Below, in pieces: positions 44,026-54,999 of a stretch of DNA of 64,000 nt. This stretch comes from Symbiodinium natans (lineage: Eukaryota > Sar > Dinophyceae > Suessiales > Symbiodiniaceae). Made by a program: the position numbers and the translations under genes. The stretch spans positions 420,501 to 484,500 of the forward strand of contig CAJNDS010002293.1 in NCBI GenBank assembly GCA_905221605.1, in the 5' to 3' direction. The notes below the pieces were generated by a model. That model did not search any database and was not told the DNA's origin. It was given only the letters and a program-made list of their open reading frames with translations. Position 1 is the stretch's first letter. Each line of letters opens with the position of its first letter.

Positions 44026-44304
44026 ATGACTGGCAGCTTTCTCGCTGGAATCTTTGTGCAGAAGTACCGACAGCGTCACAGCTACATCCTATCTCTGAGT
44101 GAGCTTCTTTCCTTTCTTCCGGTGGAACAAAGTCGGAGAGCAATTATCACTACGCGGCATGGCCACGTCTTTCACGTTCACAGCAATTGCCCCGCCCTTC
44201 GCAATGCCCACCCAGGTGATGTGCAGCGCAGCTTGCGTGTGAGATGTGTTTGGCGTATATGCGCGTGGACCAGCCGACACCCACCGTGTCGAGGGGGGGT
44301 GTAG
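44026..44304 (+). CDS. Small membrane/Cys-His ORF downstream of pol
   Basis: The frame is open from 43948; the first ATG is 44026. The upstream in-frame part (SLIAFLAIFSLVMTGSFLAG) would be a single transmembrane helix and would be cut by using that ATG. It continues TTRHGHVFHVHSNCPALRNA and RVRCVWRIC, a His/Cys pattern that could bind zinc. It ends at the 3' LTR boundary. It might be an env-like or accessory ORF, or a decayed tail of a longer one. Confidence 0.4.
   Translation: MTGSFLAGIFVQKYRQRHSYILSLSELLSFLPVEQSRRAIITTRHGHVFHVHSNCPALRNAHPGDVQRSLRVRCVWRICAWTSRHPPCRGGV
44285..44299 (+). other. Polypurine tract
   Basis: G-rich run ending directly at the 3' LTR start (TGTAGAAATCC), the expected plus-strand priming site. 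Confidence 0.75.
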
Positions 44305-44695
44305 AAATCCAAGAACTGTGCGTCATCCTGTGAGGGTGCGACACGGTGAGTTTTGTAGTTTTGTGTGCATAGCTTGGAGTCTGCTCAGCTTTTGTAGTTT
44401 TCCCAGTAGCCTGAGTATGATTAGTGATGCTGGAACGTTTTGCCTCATGGAGAATCACTCTCGTCGAGTTTTTGTGACTGGAGGGTAGTTTTGGAGGTAT
44501 TTTAAGCCGAGCTGTGAAGTTGGAGAGCTGTGATACGTTTTCCACTTTGGCTCAAGAAACGAGCACTGGCGTGAGTGCTGCAAGCCAAAACAGAAGTGTT
44601 GTCCGAGTGTCTGAGCTTGCTTGCTTGGTTTGGACTTGTGAGAGTTTGTTTTGGTTGTATCCTTGGTGCCTTGTTTGGCATCTTGGGTGTTAACG
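44300..44695 (+). repeat. 3' LTR (396 bp)
   Basis: The longer of the two LTRs. The 177 bp not found in the 5' LTR include CCACTTTGGCTCAAG (44542-44556), which matches the last 15 nt of the dinoflagellate spliced leader at 14 positions. Confidence 0.9.
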
Positions 44696-44700
44696 CTATT

Positions 44701-47320
44701 TGGTCACACTGCCCCTGGCCAGAAAAAAAGCCGTGCCCTTCTGCTGCGCCTTTCCGTAGCTGGTGTTTTGGTTTTGAAGGAGGTCTTTAGGGTCTACGTT
44801 TGGGTTTGAGTTTTCCGTGATTTCGGTTACACCTCGTGGTACCATCTGGGGCACCAATGGAGCTTGAAATCCTTCACCCTTGAAAGGTCCTTCGCCGAGG
44901 GGAAAAAGCCCATGTAAGGAAGATTGACAGGTTCTGAAAATCAGTTTCCCAGTGTCCAGCTCAGGATCTTGACGATTTTTCGAAGGACCTGCTTGAGGAA
45001 ATTCGGAAGCCTCACCTTCTCAAAGTTTGGGAATGGGCTTTTGGTTTCCGTTGCAGGTTTGCCTGGTTTCCGTTACAACTGCGCATTGTTTCTCTGTCCT
45101 GGACCTTTGTTTCCGTTACATTTTTTTGCTTTCTGTTACATTTTTGTGTTGTTTTCTTTTTCAACGTTTTTTGATTTCCGTTGCAGCCCCCACCCGATCG
45201 TGTCACAAATTGTTAGCAAGAAGAATTCAGGGGCCACTGGTTTCATGTGCGCATGTGCCTTGCAGATCAGTGGTGTCATAACCTCGTTTTAAACAGAGCC
45301 TCTTTGTGTGCGGATAGAAAGCCCGAATGGAGAGCATTTCGCGAGGTCGCGACAAGGCTGCAAAAACCAGCTGTTTCGGTCAGGCGTAGCCAACTAGCAC
45401 TCCATCCTCTTTGCCTGCAGGGTTTTTGCAGTAGTGCTCTTCGTAACCTCTTAGCCAGAGCGGGCGAGGGGGGAGAGTCGGGGGGAGAGCGAGAGCAGGA
45501 AAGAGTCGCTGAGAGAGAGAGAGATATACATATATATATATATATAGAGAGAGGGAGGGAGTCCGGGAAAGAGCGGCCCCCCTTGCCCGACTCTCTCTCC
45601 CCCGCTTCCCCGCCCCCTGCTTTGTAATTGATATGTAAGACAGCAAGAACTGAAACCCTACGAGCACCAAGGGAGGGGACATACGACAAACCTCTATTAA
45701 CCTGGAGGGAGGGGGGGGAGGGGAAGGGGAGGGGGAGGACCTATCCGAATTCGTTTCTTTGGGTTGTGCTCGAGGTGTGGCAACGCTAGAAGTCCGGCAA
45801 CGAGAAAACGTTCCGAGTTGCTCATCGAAAATGCCATAAACGTGCATGTCGCAAGGTCGAGAGAGGAATCTTTGCAGTGGCGCCGCAGCAAGGTGGAACG
45901 CCAGAAGAGGATGTGAAGAGAGATGAGTTCGAAGCCTTACGGCCACTGTGTCCGTCGGAACTCTAGGGGCCCCTTTGGAAGCAATATGCTGCAAATTGCA
46001 GGATCCTGTAGGAGGTCCCAACAGATGGAGATAAGAGGAGCTGAGTGCGGGTTTGTGGCTCCTATCAGACATTTTGTGTGCATGTTGTATTCAATCAATC
46101 AGTTTGTAGCGTGTTGCTGTCTGGCAATTGTTTTCGCAGGTTGTGCTCGCCCAAAGACAAGAGCCAGATCGCGCCACCGGCTGATCTGCAGATATCTGTG
46201 GTTTGATGGAGTGAATGGCTGCGGCTGAAGCCCAAATGCACTGAGGCCCTGCAACACAGAGTCCTGTGGCTGCGCCCTTGAAACTTGAGAAACCTTTGCA
46301 ATTCTTTGCACATTCGTTACACAAAAGATTGGAATTGTCAGCATTGTGAGCACCGCCTTGAATTGCAAGGTGAATGGGGTCAGTGGAGCGGTTGGACTGT
46401 ACCCAGCTTGGTGCAGTGGAGTTGGAATGGCGGTGGGGCAACGTGGCCGTGCATGCATTGACATTCGCGCTGCAGGTTCTGCAGCCTGCGGAGCTGCTTA
46501 CCAATCCCGACGTCGTGACGTAGCAGCCTGGGTCTTGGAACATCTTGGCACAGCTTGTGTTGTGGAATCGCGATTTCGAGTAGGTGCAGCCCAGCAATTG
46601 TGGGAAGCCGGAATGCAACATCGTGCAAGCCTGCATCATGGGCGAATGGAATCATTGGTGTGCCACTGCATTGTTATGGGAGACATCTGTCTTTGTGCGT
46701 GAGCACAGCTTTGCAGCTCATATTCTAATTTTCGATAGGTCGCGCAGAAGTTGTAGCTGTTTCGGCATTCGGGAAAGAAGAGTGCGGAGAGTACAGTCAT
46801 GCCGCAGTAATGTGTCCTTTGGAGTTTGGTGATGAGACCAAGGTCCAATGGCACGGTCAAGGAAGTTGTACCCTGCAATCCTGGTGTTGGGCAAGAGCTA
46901 CGGCAGCAAAAGGGTCACAATCTCAAAGAATCAGGGAATAACAGCTGCTTGCAGCACGTTGGGTAAATCGGTACATCAACCTCCATGTTGTGACGCCCAG
47001 GAGCCCTCTGACCAATGCAGCGCCAATCGACGGAGGCAAGATTACGCTCGGTTCCTACTTTACAGTCTGCGTTTGCTTTATTCGCATTAGGTCTTTCCTT
47101 GTGAGCCCTAGATTGGCTCTGCCTGGCATGTCTGAGTGTCTGAGAGTCTTGCCAATTTTTGGGCGTGAAAAGCTCCGTCCTTTCCGCTTTCAATGCACTC
47201 CACGGCTTCCATTCGGAAGTAGTGCCATCCATGCACGGCCACACTCTTGGGGAATACTGCCCAAGCAGTGGCAGTTTGCCAACACCATGGTGTTCCAGCG
47301 GTAAGGGGCTTAGATTGCCA
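44701..47320. other. No gene recognised
   Basis: The strip 45040-45190 has five TTTCCGTTRCA words in a T-rich context. A purine-rich GAGA/TATA microsatellite lies at 45465-45560. Open frames on both strands around 46100-46700 show no domain I can name. Confidence 0.5.
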
Positions 47321-47590
47321 GATCTGCAGGCGCGCGCCGCCTCGGCAGCCGGGCCGGCCCACGGACAGGAAAGGAGGGGTCTCAAACAAGCTCAGGAGGG
47401 TCCCAGGGGTCTGAGGGGGGGTCCCAGGGAGGGGGGTCCAGGGGCATTCAGGACAGGTAGCCAAACAGCCAATCGTTTTTTGGAGCGCCCCTCTACTATG
47501 CCGCCGACAGGCGGGACCCCCACGGCATCGGTTTGCAGCTGCCCCAAGCCATCGGGGGGGGGGGGGTCGCTGCATCTTTGTTCTGGGTGC
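47321..47590. repeat. Dispersed repeat related to 20.05 kb (opposite strand)
   Basis: CCGCCGACAGGCGGGACCC and GGCATCGGTTTGCAGCTGCC at 47501-47555 are the complement of the block at 20056-20110, with a shared C/G-run context and a downstream TCCCAGGGGTC-rich part. Confidence 0.75.
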
Positions 47591-50203
47591 GTCGACTAAG
47601 AGCCTCTGCTGGACTCCATTTGCATTCCAGCGCCAGTCAGCCCCCGAAAACTCTACATCCACAACCATACCGTACCATTACTCGGACCCTTACGAGTCCC
47701 AGACTACCGCCACAAAGGTACTCAGCAGGTACGGTACTCAGTACTCCAAGCGGCCCTCCGGTACCGAGAAGGAAATCGCGGTCTTCCTGGCGAGGGTACG
47801 AAGAGAAGCCCTACAAGGCTATGCCATTATGCGCTTCTTTTAGAAGGGCCCTTTAAAACCCGGAACCTTCAAAAGGAGTTTGAGATGAGACGAAGAGCGG
47901 GAGCAGAGCCTTGCTCTGCAAGGCCCCGGCCTTCTTTCTCCGCCCTCAAACAAAGCCGAGCCCAGTCTCTGCTCTCCCCACACAATCCTACAAGCAGATT
48001 CCCCAAAACCAAGAAGAACCCCCTCGTTCACTTCTTCAGAGTCCCGAGGCTCCCGTGAGAATACAGCAGCTTTCGGCCCTGGTTTCAAGCCATTGTCGTA
48101 AGGTATTTTCTCAGAGTTCCACAGTACGCACATAAGCACCCAACAACTCTACACTGTTGAAAGCTTCCTCTGCTTGGGTAGCCCATTTTCACTCTTGAAG
48201 AAGGTGGCGCTTCTCCAGTCTTAAGTGGGATGCCGTTTCCCTTGCAAACAGGTGTTCTCATATCCTGGATTTCCAGTTTGGCCCTCCTGGGTCTCGGCCG
48301 ACGTGAGGAAGCCATAGTCATGATTTCTGCAAGATCGCAATGATGGGATGTGGGGTCTTAGGCTGTAGTGGGGAGCGGGCTGAGCATGGGCTCGGCACAA
48401 CTAACAGGAGACACTGGAGAAGCATGCTTTACTGCATAGTGTCCCTTCACCTCAGCCTAAAGCCGAACTGCGAAAGGCCACAAAAGGCCTAACACTCCAG
48501 GCCCAAACCCCGAAGGGCGCCCAAGCGCTGCAGGTCAGCAACACGTCACCTTACTACCCACACGGGACCCTCCCCTCCTCCTACTCACATTAACGCAACA
48601 CCAAACTTGCGATCTCGCAGCCAAGTGACTGGCGCTGATCTGGCCAAGTACACAACATACGTCGCCACCTTCTTAGCCACCCAAATCCAAATCCTAAACC
48701 AGATCCATCCCTTTTGCCCTTTGCATCCAACAACAAAACTGTTCAACCTCTGTACCACCCGCCGCGCCCCCCCCCCCCCCATAAAGGCCACACTTTGCGG
48801 ATGTGATCTACCAAACCCCCCAAATGGTGTAACCTACCTGTCAGTGGTGCTCTGGGCTACAAATTTGTATCAGTTCAGGGTGTCGAAAGCACCCATGAAG
48901 CAGGGCCCTCAATTGCAAGTCCATTCCTGCCTCAGACCCTCCGCCTCCGAGGCCAATGGCAGGTGTGAGGGTCCTGCAGAAGCCGAAGGCGCCCTTGGCG
49001 CATCAAGTCAAAGTCACGCTTCTGTGCTCACAGGACATGGAAAGCTACGTGGCCGACAAGATGGATAAGGCACAAAGTCTCGCCAGCTGCGCCTGGCTTC
49101 GCCGCCCAAAAATAGCTTGAGGATCTTGAAGACGTACATGGTCGTGAATCCTCAGCATTCCGGTGCATCTTCAGGCGGATGCGTTGGCCTGCCAGGTCGA
49201 GGTGCCGGCATGCTTTGGTGCTGGGGCTTCTTTTCTTCCAGTTCTGCATATATGTGCTGCTGCTCTTTGAAGTGGGTGATGCAGATTGCGTGCAGCAGCA
49301 TCATGTCCTGGGTCCTGTCGGAACAAGTGAGGGTCAGAGGTTTGAGGATGTCAAGGTTAGGGGCAGCTTTCTTCAGTGTTGAAAACGGAGCTTTCCTAAA
49401 AGACTAGACCAGCACTAAGTGGTCACGACTTTTCCTGGGCCTCGGAGTTGCGATCCGGTCTTCGAGCCTATAGAAAACGGTCCAGCTAACTTCATTGCTC
49501 ACATCAATCTCTATCCTAATTCTGCTGGGATTCCTAGGAGGCATGAATGCTTAATACCCCGCCTCAGAAACATGTGAAGATATGGCACATGCTCGTAGCA
49601 GGTTTCTGTGCTTCCTGCTGCACACGTCCTTCAACACAAAGTTTCCTACTCAAAGCTTCCTATACAGCAAAGGTTCAGGTTCCTACTTGTGCTTCAGGCA
49701 ACGTACAGTCGCAATTCCTACACTTTCAGACTTGGTGAAAACGTTTCGTAAGCTCTTCACACTCTCAGTACACAAACTTCCTGGACTCATGTAGTGCAAT
49801 TACTCCCTCACCCACCTTTCCAAACAAGCTCGCCGATGAGTGTGGCGATGATGCAGCTTTCCTGGGCTGATCAAATTTATTTTCTTCTCTCTCTTCACTT
49901 CTTTCCTTCTCCACTTCTCTTCTTCCTCCTTCTTCCTCTTCCTACTGTGATCTTGCAAGCCTCCACGTGTTGTCCTGTGGGTTGTGCCAGTGAGCGCACG
50001 TTTCCCTTGTGGTACTTCGCCCCCCTAATTATTTTGACATTTTTTTATAATTCCAACTTGTTTTTGTTAGTACAAGGGTTTCCTAGTATACTGCAGAGGA
50101 AATAAAAGCTGTTCTTATTCAGACACAAAGGAGGTAGAGGATTACACAGAGAATTTCCATCCCCTGTGGGCAGTTCTAGGAGAAAAAAGGGAATTAAGGA
50201 CAG
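47591..50203. other. No gene assigned
   Basis: GTAC-rich sequence lies at 47690-47770. A minus-strand frame at 48321-48180 starts MTMASSRRPRPRRAKLEIQD and could be a first exon. A minus-strand stretch near 49330-49180 (LLHAICITHFKEQQ) looks coding. Neither matches a family I can name. Confidence 0.4.
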
Positions 50204-50345
50204 CTAACGGAAAGAAAGAAAGAACGACAGAAAGGAAGAAAGAAAGAGAGAGCAAGAAAGAAAGGAAGAAAGGAAGATAGAAATAAAGAAAGAAATAGAG
50301 AAAGAAAGAAAAAAAAAAAAGGAAGAGAAAAGACAGAAATACAGA
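50204..50345 (+). repeat. GAAA-rich microsatellite
   Basis: Purine-rich GAAA/GGAA/AGAA run with a 12-A stretch near 50308. Confidence 0.95.
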
Positions 50346-50561
50346 ACGAAAGTCGTTCCTGATACGTTAGGAGCTTCGCTGCAAGAACGTGGACGTCTGT
50401 GCCGAGTTGAGGCCGGAGAAAACATGATCTGGACCATGGATAGCCAGCAACGCACGTGTTTGGTAGCTGCTTCTTGTAGAGGCATCGTGCAATCAAAACT
50501 AAAGTGTCCCTGTGACTTTACGAATCAACGAAAAACAGAGCTGATCTGCCTTTAGCGTCGG

Positions 50562-51930
50562 GTTCCCGTGCAGCATTTGATTGATGGATTCCGCACCAGT
50601 CATGAAATGAACAAGGTGAAACCGATCGACTACAACACAACGAAGTCCTTCATCAATTGGGCAGCTGTGAAGGAGCATCATGACTAGGCCATGAACCCGC
50701 GCCATCCCTAGGTTGAAGGCACCTTGCAAGGTCCCGACTGCGTCGACATCTACTTCCAATGTGTGCTGGCAGGCAACTTGGCAGATCTCTTTCAGGAGAG
50801 GCAGCAGCAGACTGGTTTGCATTTTGCCCTTTATGGTTCTGAAGAGCATCCGGCGGCCAAACGCGTGATAGACGCGATGGGCAGCACAGCAGTGACCTGC
50901 AGAGAGACTGCGAGCTTCTTGTCAACAAGGGGCAACGAGTTGGCGACTGAAGGTGCGTCTCGTCCTACCCTGGGACAGCTCTCGGTCTCTCGGTGGTTTG
51001 CACCGTTGTCCAAAACTACTGACCGCATTTGTGCCCTGGATCGCAACAAGGAGCAGGGTTCGCAGGAGAGCCGCTCTTGTGGAGATCGCTCCGATGCCGC
51101 ATGACACTGCTCGCTCAAAGATGGTCGTTGTGGGAGGCTGCTATGGACTTGGTTCCAAGGACTTCACCTCCTCGCGAAGGACAGCCCAAAGCGGCATCAA
51201 GGATGATGTGACCCACCTGTCCTTGCCCGTGGGCCCCTGGCTCACGTTCTTCCTGCGGGTACCACCGAATGCAGCTTCAAGCGCAGGCCCCGCCTTTAGA
51301 GTAGCCCCTCTCTTAGAAGCTCATGTTGTTCTGTAACTGGTTCATTCGTGTCGCAGGCATACTTCAAGAAGGATGCCAAGAAGATTGGCGGCGTGACCAT
51401 TAGCCAACTCAGGTTTGGACCCAAGCCCGTTCATGCTGCTTGCAATGTCCGAGCTGCTGGTTACCTCGCAATCCACAAGCCCAATTACGTGCTCAGCTAC
51501 GTTCCTGGCATAATTAGCTGGGCCGCGTGCTGTCAAGTGTGTACATTTTGCACTTGACAGAGCTCCACTTTACAGCTGGTTGCACTGAGGACATGACACA
51601 TTACCTGAAGTAGAATGCAGCGTGCATCATCAACTGCTTGTGGGATGTGAGCGATTTGGAGAAGCTGAAATCCCGCGAAGATGCGCCGTGATCTTGCAAG
51701 GAAGAAGGCTGGCCTGAGTTAACCCAGCTCTCTTGTGTGTTGGACTTCGCCGTGCAGTTTCAGCTTGTGTGGTTATGTTTAGATCATCCTTCTTGCCGCA
51801 GGCCTTTGCATTGAAGGCCACGCGTCAGCATGATCATGCAAGCAGTCTTCTTCAAGCTCCGTCGCTGCCTGAAGTTGGGCTACTCAAAGGTTGCCTTGAT
51901 ACCGTTGCGCAAAACATGCCAACCGTTTAG
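50562..51930 (+). pseudogene. Pyruvate:ferredoxin (or NADP) oxidoreductase, central part, broken
   Basis: PFOR/PNO converts pyruvate and CoA to acetyl-CoA. In order the plus strand reads QHLIDGFRTSHEMNKVKPID (FRTSHE is the family hallmark), AMNPRHP, EGTLQGPD, RVIDAMGSTAVTCRETASFL, ICALDRNKEQG, GEPL, VVVGGCYGLGSKDFT, IKDDVTHLSLPVG, KKIGGVTISQLRFGPKPV, AIHKPNYVLSY, PAKMRRDLARKKA and MIMQAVFFKL. Breaks are in-frame TAG at 50685 and 50709, frame shifts around 51065 and 51080, a missing segment after KDFT, and further shifts near 51670 and 51860. Intron-like CAG|GC acceptors remain (about 51357, 51801), so this is a decayed genomic copy, not a retrocopy. Pyruvate-binding N-terminal and ferredoxin/TPP C-terminal parts were not found. 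Confidence 0.8.
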
Positions 51931-54340
51931 GCACGCTAGCCTCTCTTTGTCAAAGCCTGAAGCGCTCTCGGGGATCTTTGGGCGCAGACTTAAAGGCACG
52001 TCCTTGGCAGCACTTGCTATAATTACACCTGTTCTTCCCAAAGCGCGCAGCACAGCCAAAAGGTCTAGAAGAGTTTTAGCTGTTTGGCCGGGTAAGGGTG
52101 GCTACTTGCTACTGCTCACCGTGAAAGGTCTTGTTCTGCATAATTGTCCTATACTTCGCTTCCACAGCATTCCGGGCAGTCGAATTAGTCACGGTGCAGG
52201 GTGTGAGTGCCAGATGTGCAGTGTATGTCATGAACACTCATCCTCCTGTTCGTGTCCACGTGGTGTGGTGGAATCCTGCCACGAGCAAACATCTTCGGCA
52301 CAGTTTCCTAGCGCCCGCCTGACATGTTCTCAAGGCTATAGTTGTTGCTGTAGATGCAAAACGTGAAGCACTACTACATGCATAAGTGTCGACATCCAAC
52401 TGTGCATCATCTGCGCACATGATGGATGCCTGGACATACACATTTGTGATTGTAGACATTGGAGTGCCCTGCGACGCGATACCGACGAAGGGCTCATTTC
52501 TCTCTCGTGCTTTTGAGCGATTGTTTCTGGGCAGCAGCAGTCACGTCAAAGCAAAGCTACTCCCAAGCCAGAGGCCACGTGCCCTCCCAACCGCACCTGT
52601 GATTTCAACATCCTCAAACCTCTGTACACTTCATGCCTCAGATGTCTAGCACCTCTCTTTGTCACCTAAGCAGAGCCAAAGCTAACCCCACCAACCCTGC
52701 ACCCTAAACGGAAAAGAGAGCCTCTGGCTGGATCCTCAGCTGCACGACACAGGGTACCTAAGCCCTTGCACCCCCAACCCAGCCACCAAAAAAACATGCC
52801 CCTAAACGCCTTCGAAGCCATTTGTTGGAAGCGTGGCCGCAGGCCATGGATGTGCAGGAGGTAGCAGAGGCCGCCCCTTGTTTTTCCCTATCCCTTGAGG
52901 TTGTGTAGAGGTTGTATCCTTAGCGGTGCTGTTTTTGGAGAAGGGGAAGGGGGGGAGTGAGGGAAGGGGGTTCCTCGACTCTGAGGCGTTCTGGTCGAAT
53001 AGTTCGGCATTTTTTTGGGCTGTTCTTGCTTTGTTCTCTTCCTGGAGAAGCTAAATCAGTCTGGCACGTCCCGTGTTGTGAAGGCTCCAGCCGTCCCAGC
53101 ACAGTTTGCCTGTACCGTGGCAAAGGCTGGGACTTCGGATGCTTTCGGACAATTGGACATTATCCCTCGAGAAAAAGTTGCACGCTGAAGGCTCTAAAAG
53201 AAGAGCTCCTGCAGGCGACGCATGGCTGTATTGTGGGCTGTTGCCCATCTGGTCTTGTGAGGAATGGCGAGCCTTCCGTGCGGAAGTGCTCGGCGAGGTC
53301 ATGCAGCTGATCCAAGGCCTCCAGGCTTGAGCCGTCCTGTGATCTTGCTTGCGCACAGCAGCACCCGTAAAAGACTTGCCGAGTGCTAGTGATCTAGTTT
53401 GTTTTCAATGCGTGGCAGGAGGGCAAGGCTGGCCATGCTGGCCCGAACCGCCTAGACCTGAGTAATTAAAAGTCCTGTTTCCCTTGGAGATATTCGGAGA
53501 CCTCGCAGTTTGCAGTTGCCACGACGGCTCAGGCCTTGACTGGATTAGCCGGGTGCGCCATGATGGGAAGGCTTGGCAACAACTCATGCCAGTCCTGAAG
53601 CAGCACTGTTAATGCTGAATACATCGTGCTGACCGCACTCTGCAGGGAGTCAGCCTGGCAAGTGCTGTCGGAAAGTTTCCCTTGCGGCAACCTTAGTTGT
53701 GAACCGACGCTGCCGCGTTCCCTAGCATCGCGCAGCATAATGTCGCAGCATCGTGCAGCATCGCGCATCCACAGGCCGGAGTGCCAGCCGAACGTCGAAA
53801 GCTTTGCGATCTCAGAGGTACAGTAGAGGCTGATGTTTGATTGCCGTAGCATTTTTTTTCCGGGAAAAGCGCGGCAGCGTGCGAGCTCACCAGCGACACT
53901 TTCAGAAAACAACATGCCCAGCCCAGCACGACGCCGTATTTACGTCAGCTTAAGTTTAAATGCCAAGCACGACTCTGCCTCATCACCGCATTGATGAGGC
54001 CAGCCGCCCATCCGTCGAGCAATTCCACCACATCCAGATTGGCAAAGCCATGCAAATTATCGACGTGTGCAGAATTTAGCGGAATCTCTTCAACACAAGC
54101 AGAGAACAGACGGGAAAGCCACACTCAGCAACCCGTTGCTTTTCATGTTTTTGACTTTTCATGTTTTCATTTTTTTGTACCCTTGGAATACCTTTGCTCT
54201 TTCAACATGTTCATCACATTTGCTCTGCTCACGCTTATGCGCATTCCAAACTACAAGCATTGGGGACGTTGTGCAGTCCATACGCACGCAAGCAGCAACT
54301 ATTGATTTTTTAGGCCGAGCGCCCCCGCTTTAGGGTTTAG
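51931..54340. other. Low-copy sequence with unassigned coding-like pieces
   Basis: At 52203-52319 the frame reads ARCAVYVMNTHPPVRVHVVWW, and at about 52420-52460 DAWTYTFVIVD. The pattern recalls a VHL beta-domain but is weak. At about 53196-53327 a frame ends LGEVMQLIQGLQA before TGA and may be a last exon. Nothing else is recognisable. Confidence 0.4.
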
Positions 54341-54349
54341 ACGGGGGGG

Positions 54350-54409
54350 TTTAGGGTTTAGGGTTTAGGGTTTAGGGTTTAGGGTTTAGGGTTTAGGGTT
54401 TAGGGTTTA
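54350..54409 (+). repeat. Pure TTTAGGG array (about 8 copies)
   Basis: Clean telomeric heptamers, preceded by TTTAGACGGGGGGG, which also precedes the second array. Confidence 0.97.
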
Positions 54410-54663
54410 TTAGGTGGTTCCCAAATACTAATCCCCTCGGAAAAAGTACACTTTTGAGCATTCCATGGAAGGTTTAGAGCTAGGGTTCAGGATTAGGGTT
54501 TAGTGCTATTGAAACACACAATTCCTTGGAAAAAAATACATTTTTAGGTGGTTTACAAGCATAAAATACTGTAAATACCAGTACTCATGCTTGTATCCCA
54601 ATAAAAAATGTACTTTTTTGGAGCAAAATGCAGGGTTTAGGGCTTTAGGGTTTAGACGGGGGG

Positions 54664-54754
54664 GTTTAGGGTTTAGGGTTTAGGGTTTAGGGTTTAGGGT
54701 TTAGGGTTTAGGGTTTAGGGTTTAGGGTTTAGGGTTTAGGGTTTAGGGTTTAGG
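54664..54754 (+). repeat. Pure TTTAGGG array (13 copies)
   Basis: Thirteen perfect heptamers, the longest clean telomeric tract in the window. AT-rich DNA begins within about 25 bp after it. Confidence 0.97.
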
Positions 54755-54847
54755 AGGCCGTTTGTAGAGCCGAAAAGTGTGTGTCCGCTTTTTACACAAA
54801 ACTAAGACTTAAATGTTATTGTTATTGTTAATTAAATAAAATCTAAT

Positions 54848-54999
54848 TAACAATATATACGAACAAAACGAGAACTGATGTATTATTATTCAATACTTTA
54901 AAAGATGTGATCGAACGAGTGGAAAAATTAGAAGAAACAAAAAGCGATAAGGTCTATTATAAACTACCCGCAATAAATCTATGTAGCTACTCGTTAATC
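54848..54999 (+). CDS. C-terminal end of an unknown ORF, convergent with the ATPase
   Basis: The frame reads DVLLFNTLKDVIERVEKLEE, then YYKLPAINLCSYSLI and TGA. The upstream part is cut by a stop near 54845. ERVEKLEE suggests a short coiled coil. It converges with the packaging-ATPase frame on the other strand and the two overlap by about 13 bp, a compact layout typical of viruses. No start codon is visible, so only a C-terminal fragment may be left. Confidence 0.4.

Larger units (their letters stand above)
36245..44695 (+). mobile_element. Ty1/copia LTR retrotransposon
   Basis: 8.45-kb element with two related LTRs beginning TGTAGAAATCC. It has a 5-bp target duplication CTATT (36240-36244 and 44696-44700), a primer-binding-like TGGTAGCGGAGC directly after the 5' LTR (36464-36475), and a G-rich polypurine tract (GAGGGGGGG) just before the 3' LTR. 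Coding order is gag, protease, integrase, RT, RNase H, as in copia. Frames change near 39900 and near 40670, so this copy cannot make one continuous polyprotein without frameshifting and is probably defective. It sits inside a member of the ~50-bp repeat found at 35655-35770. Confidence 0.95.

Noticed and set aside
50685-50711. TAG recoded as glutamine in the PFOR gene
   Set aside because: Several nearby frameshifts and a missing segment already show decay, and no other gene here needs recoding.
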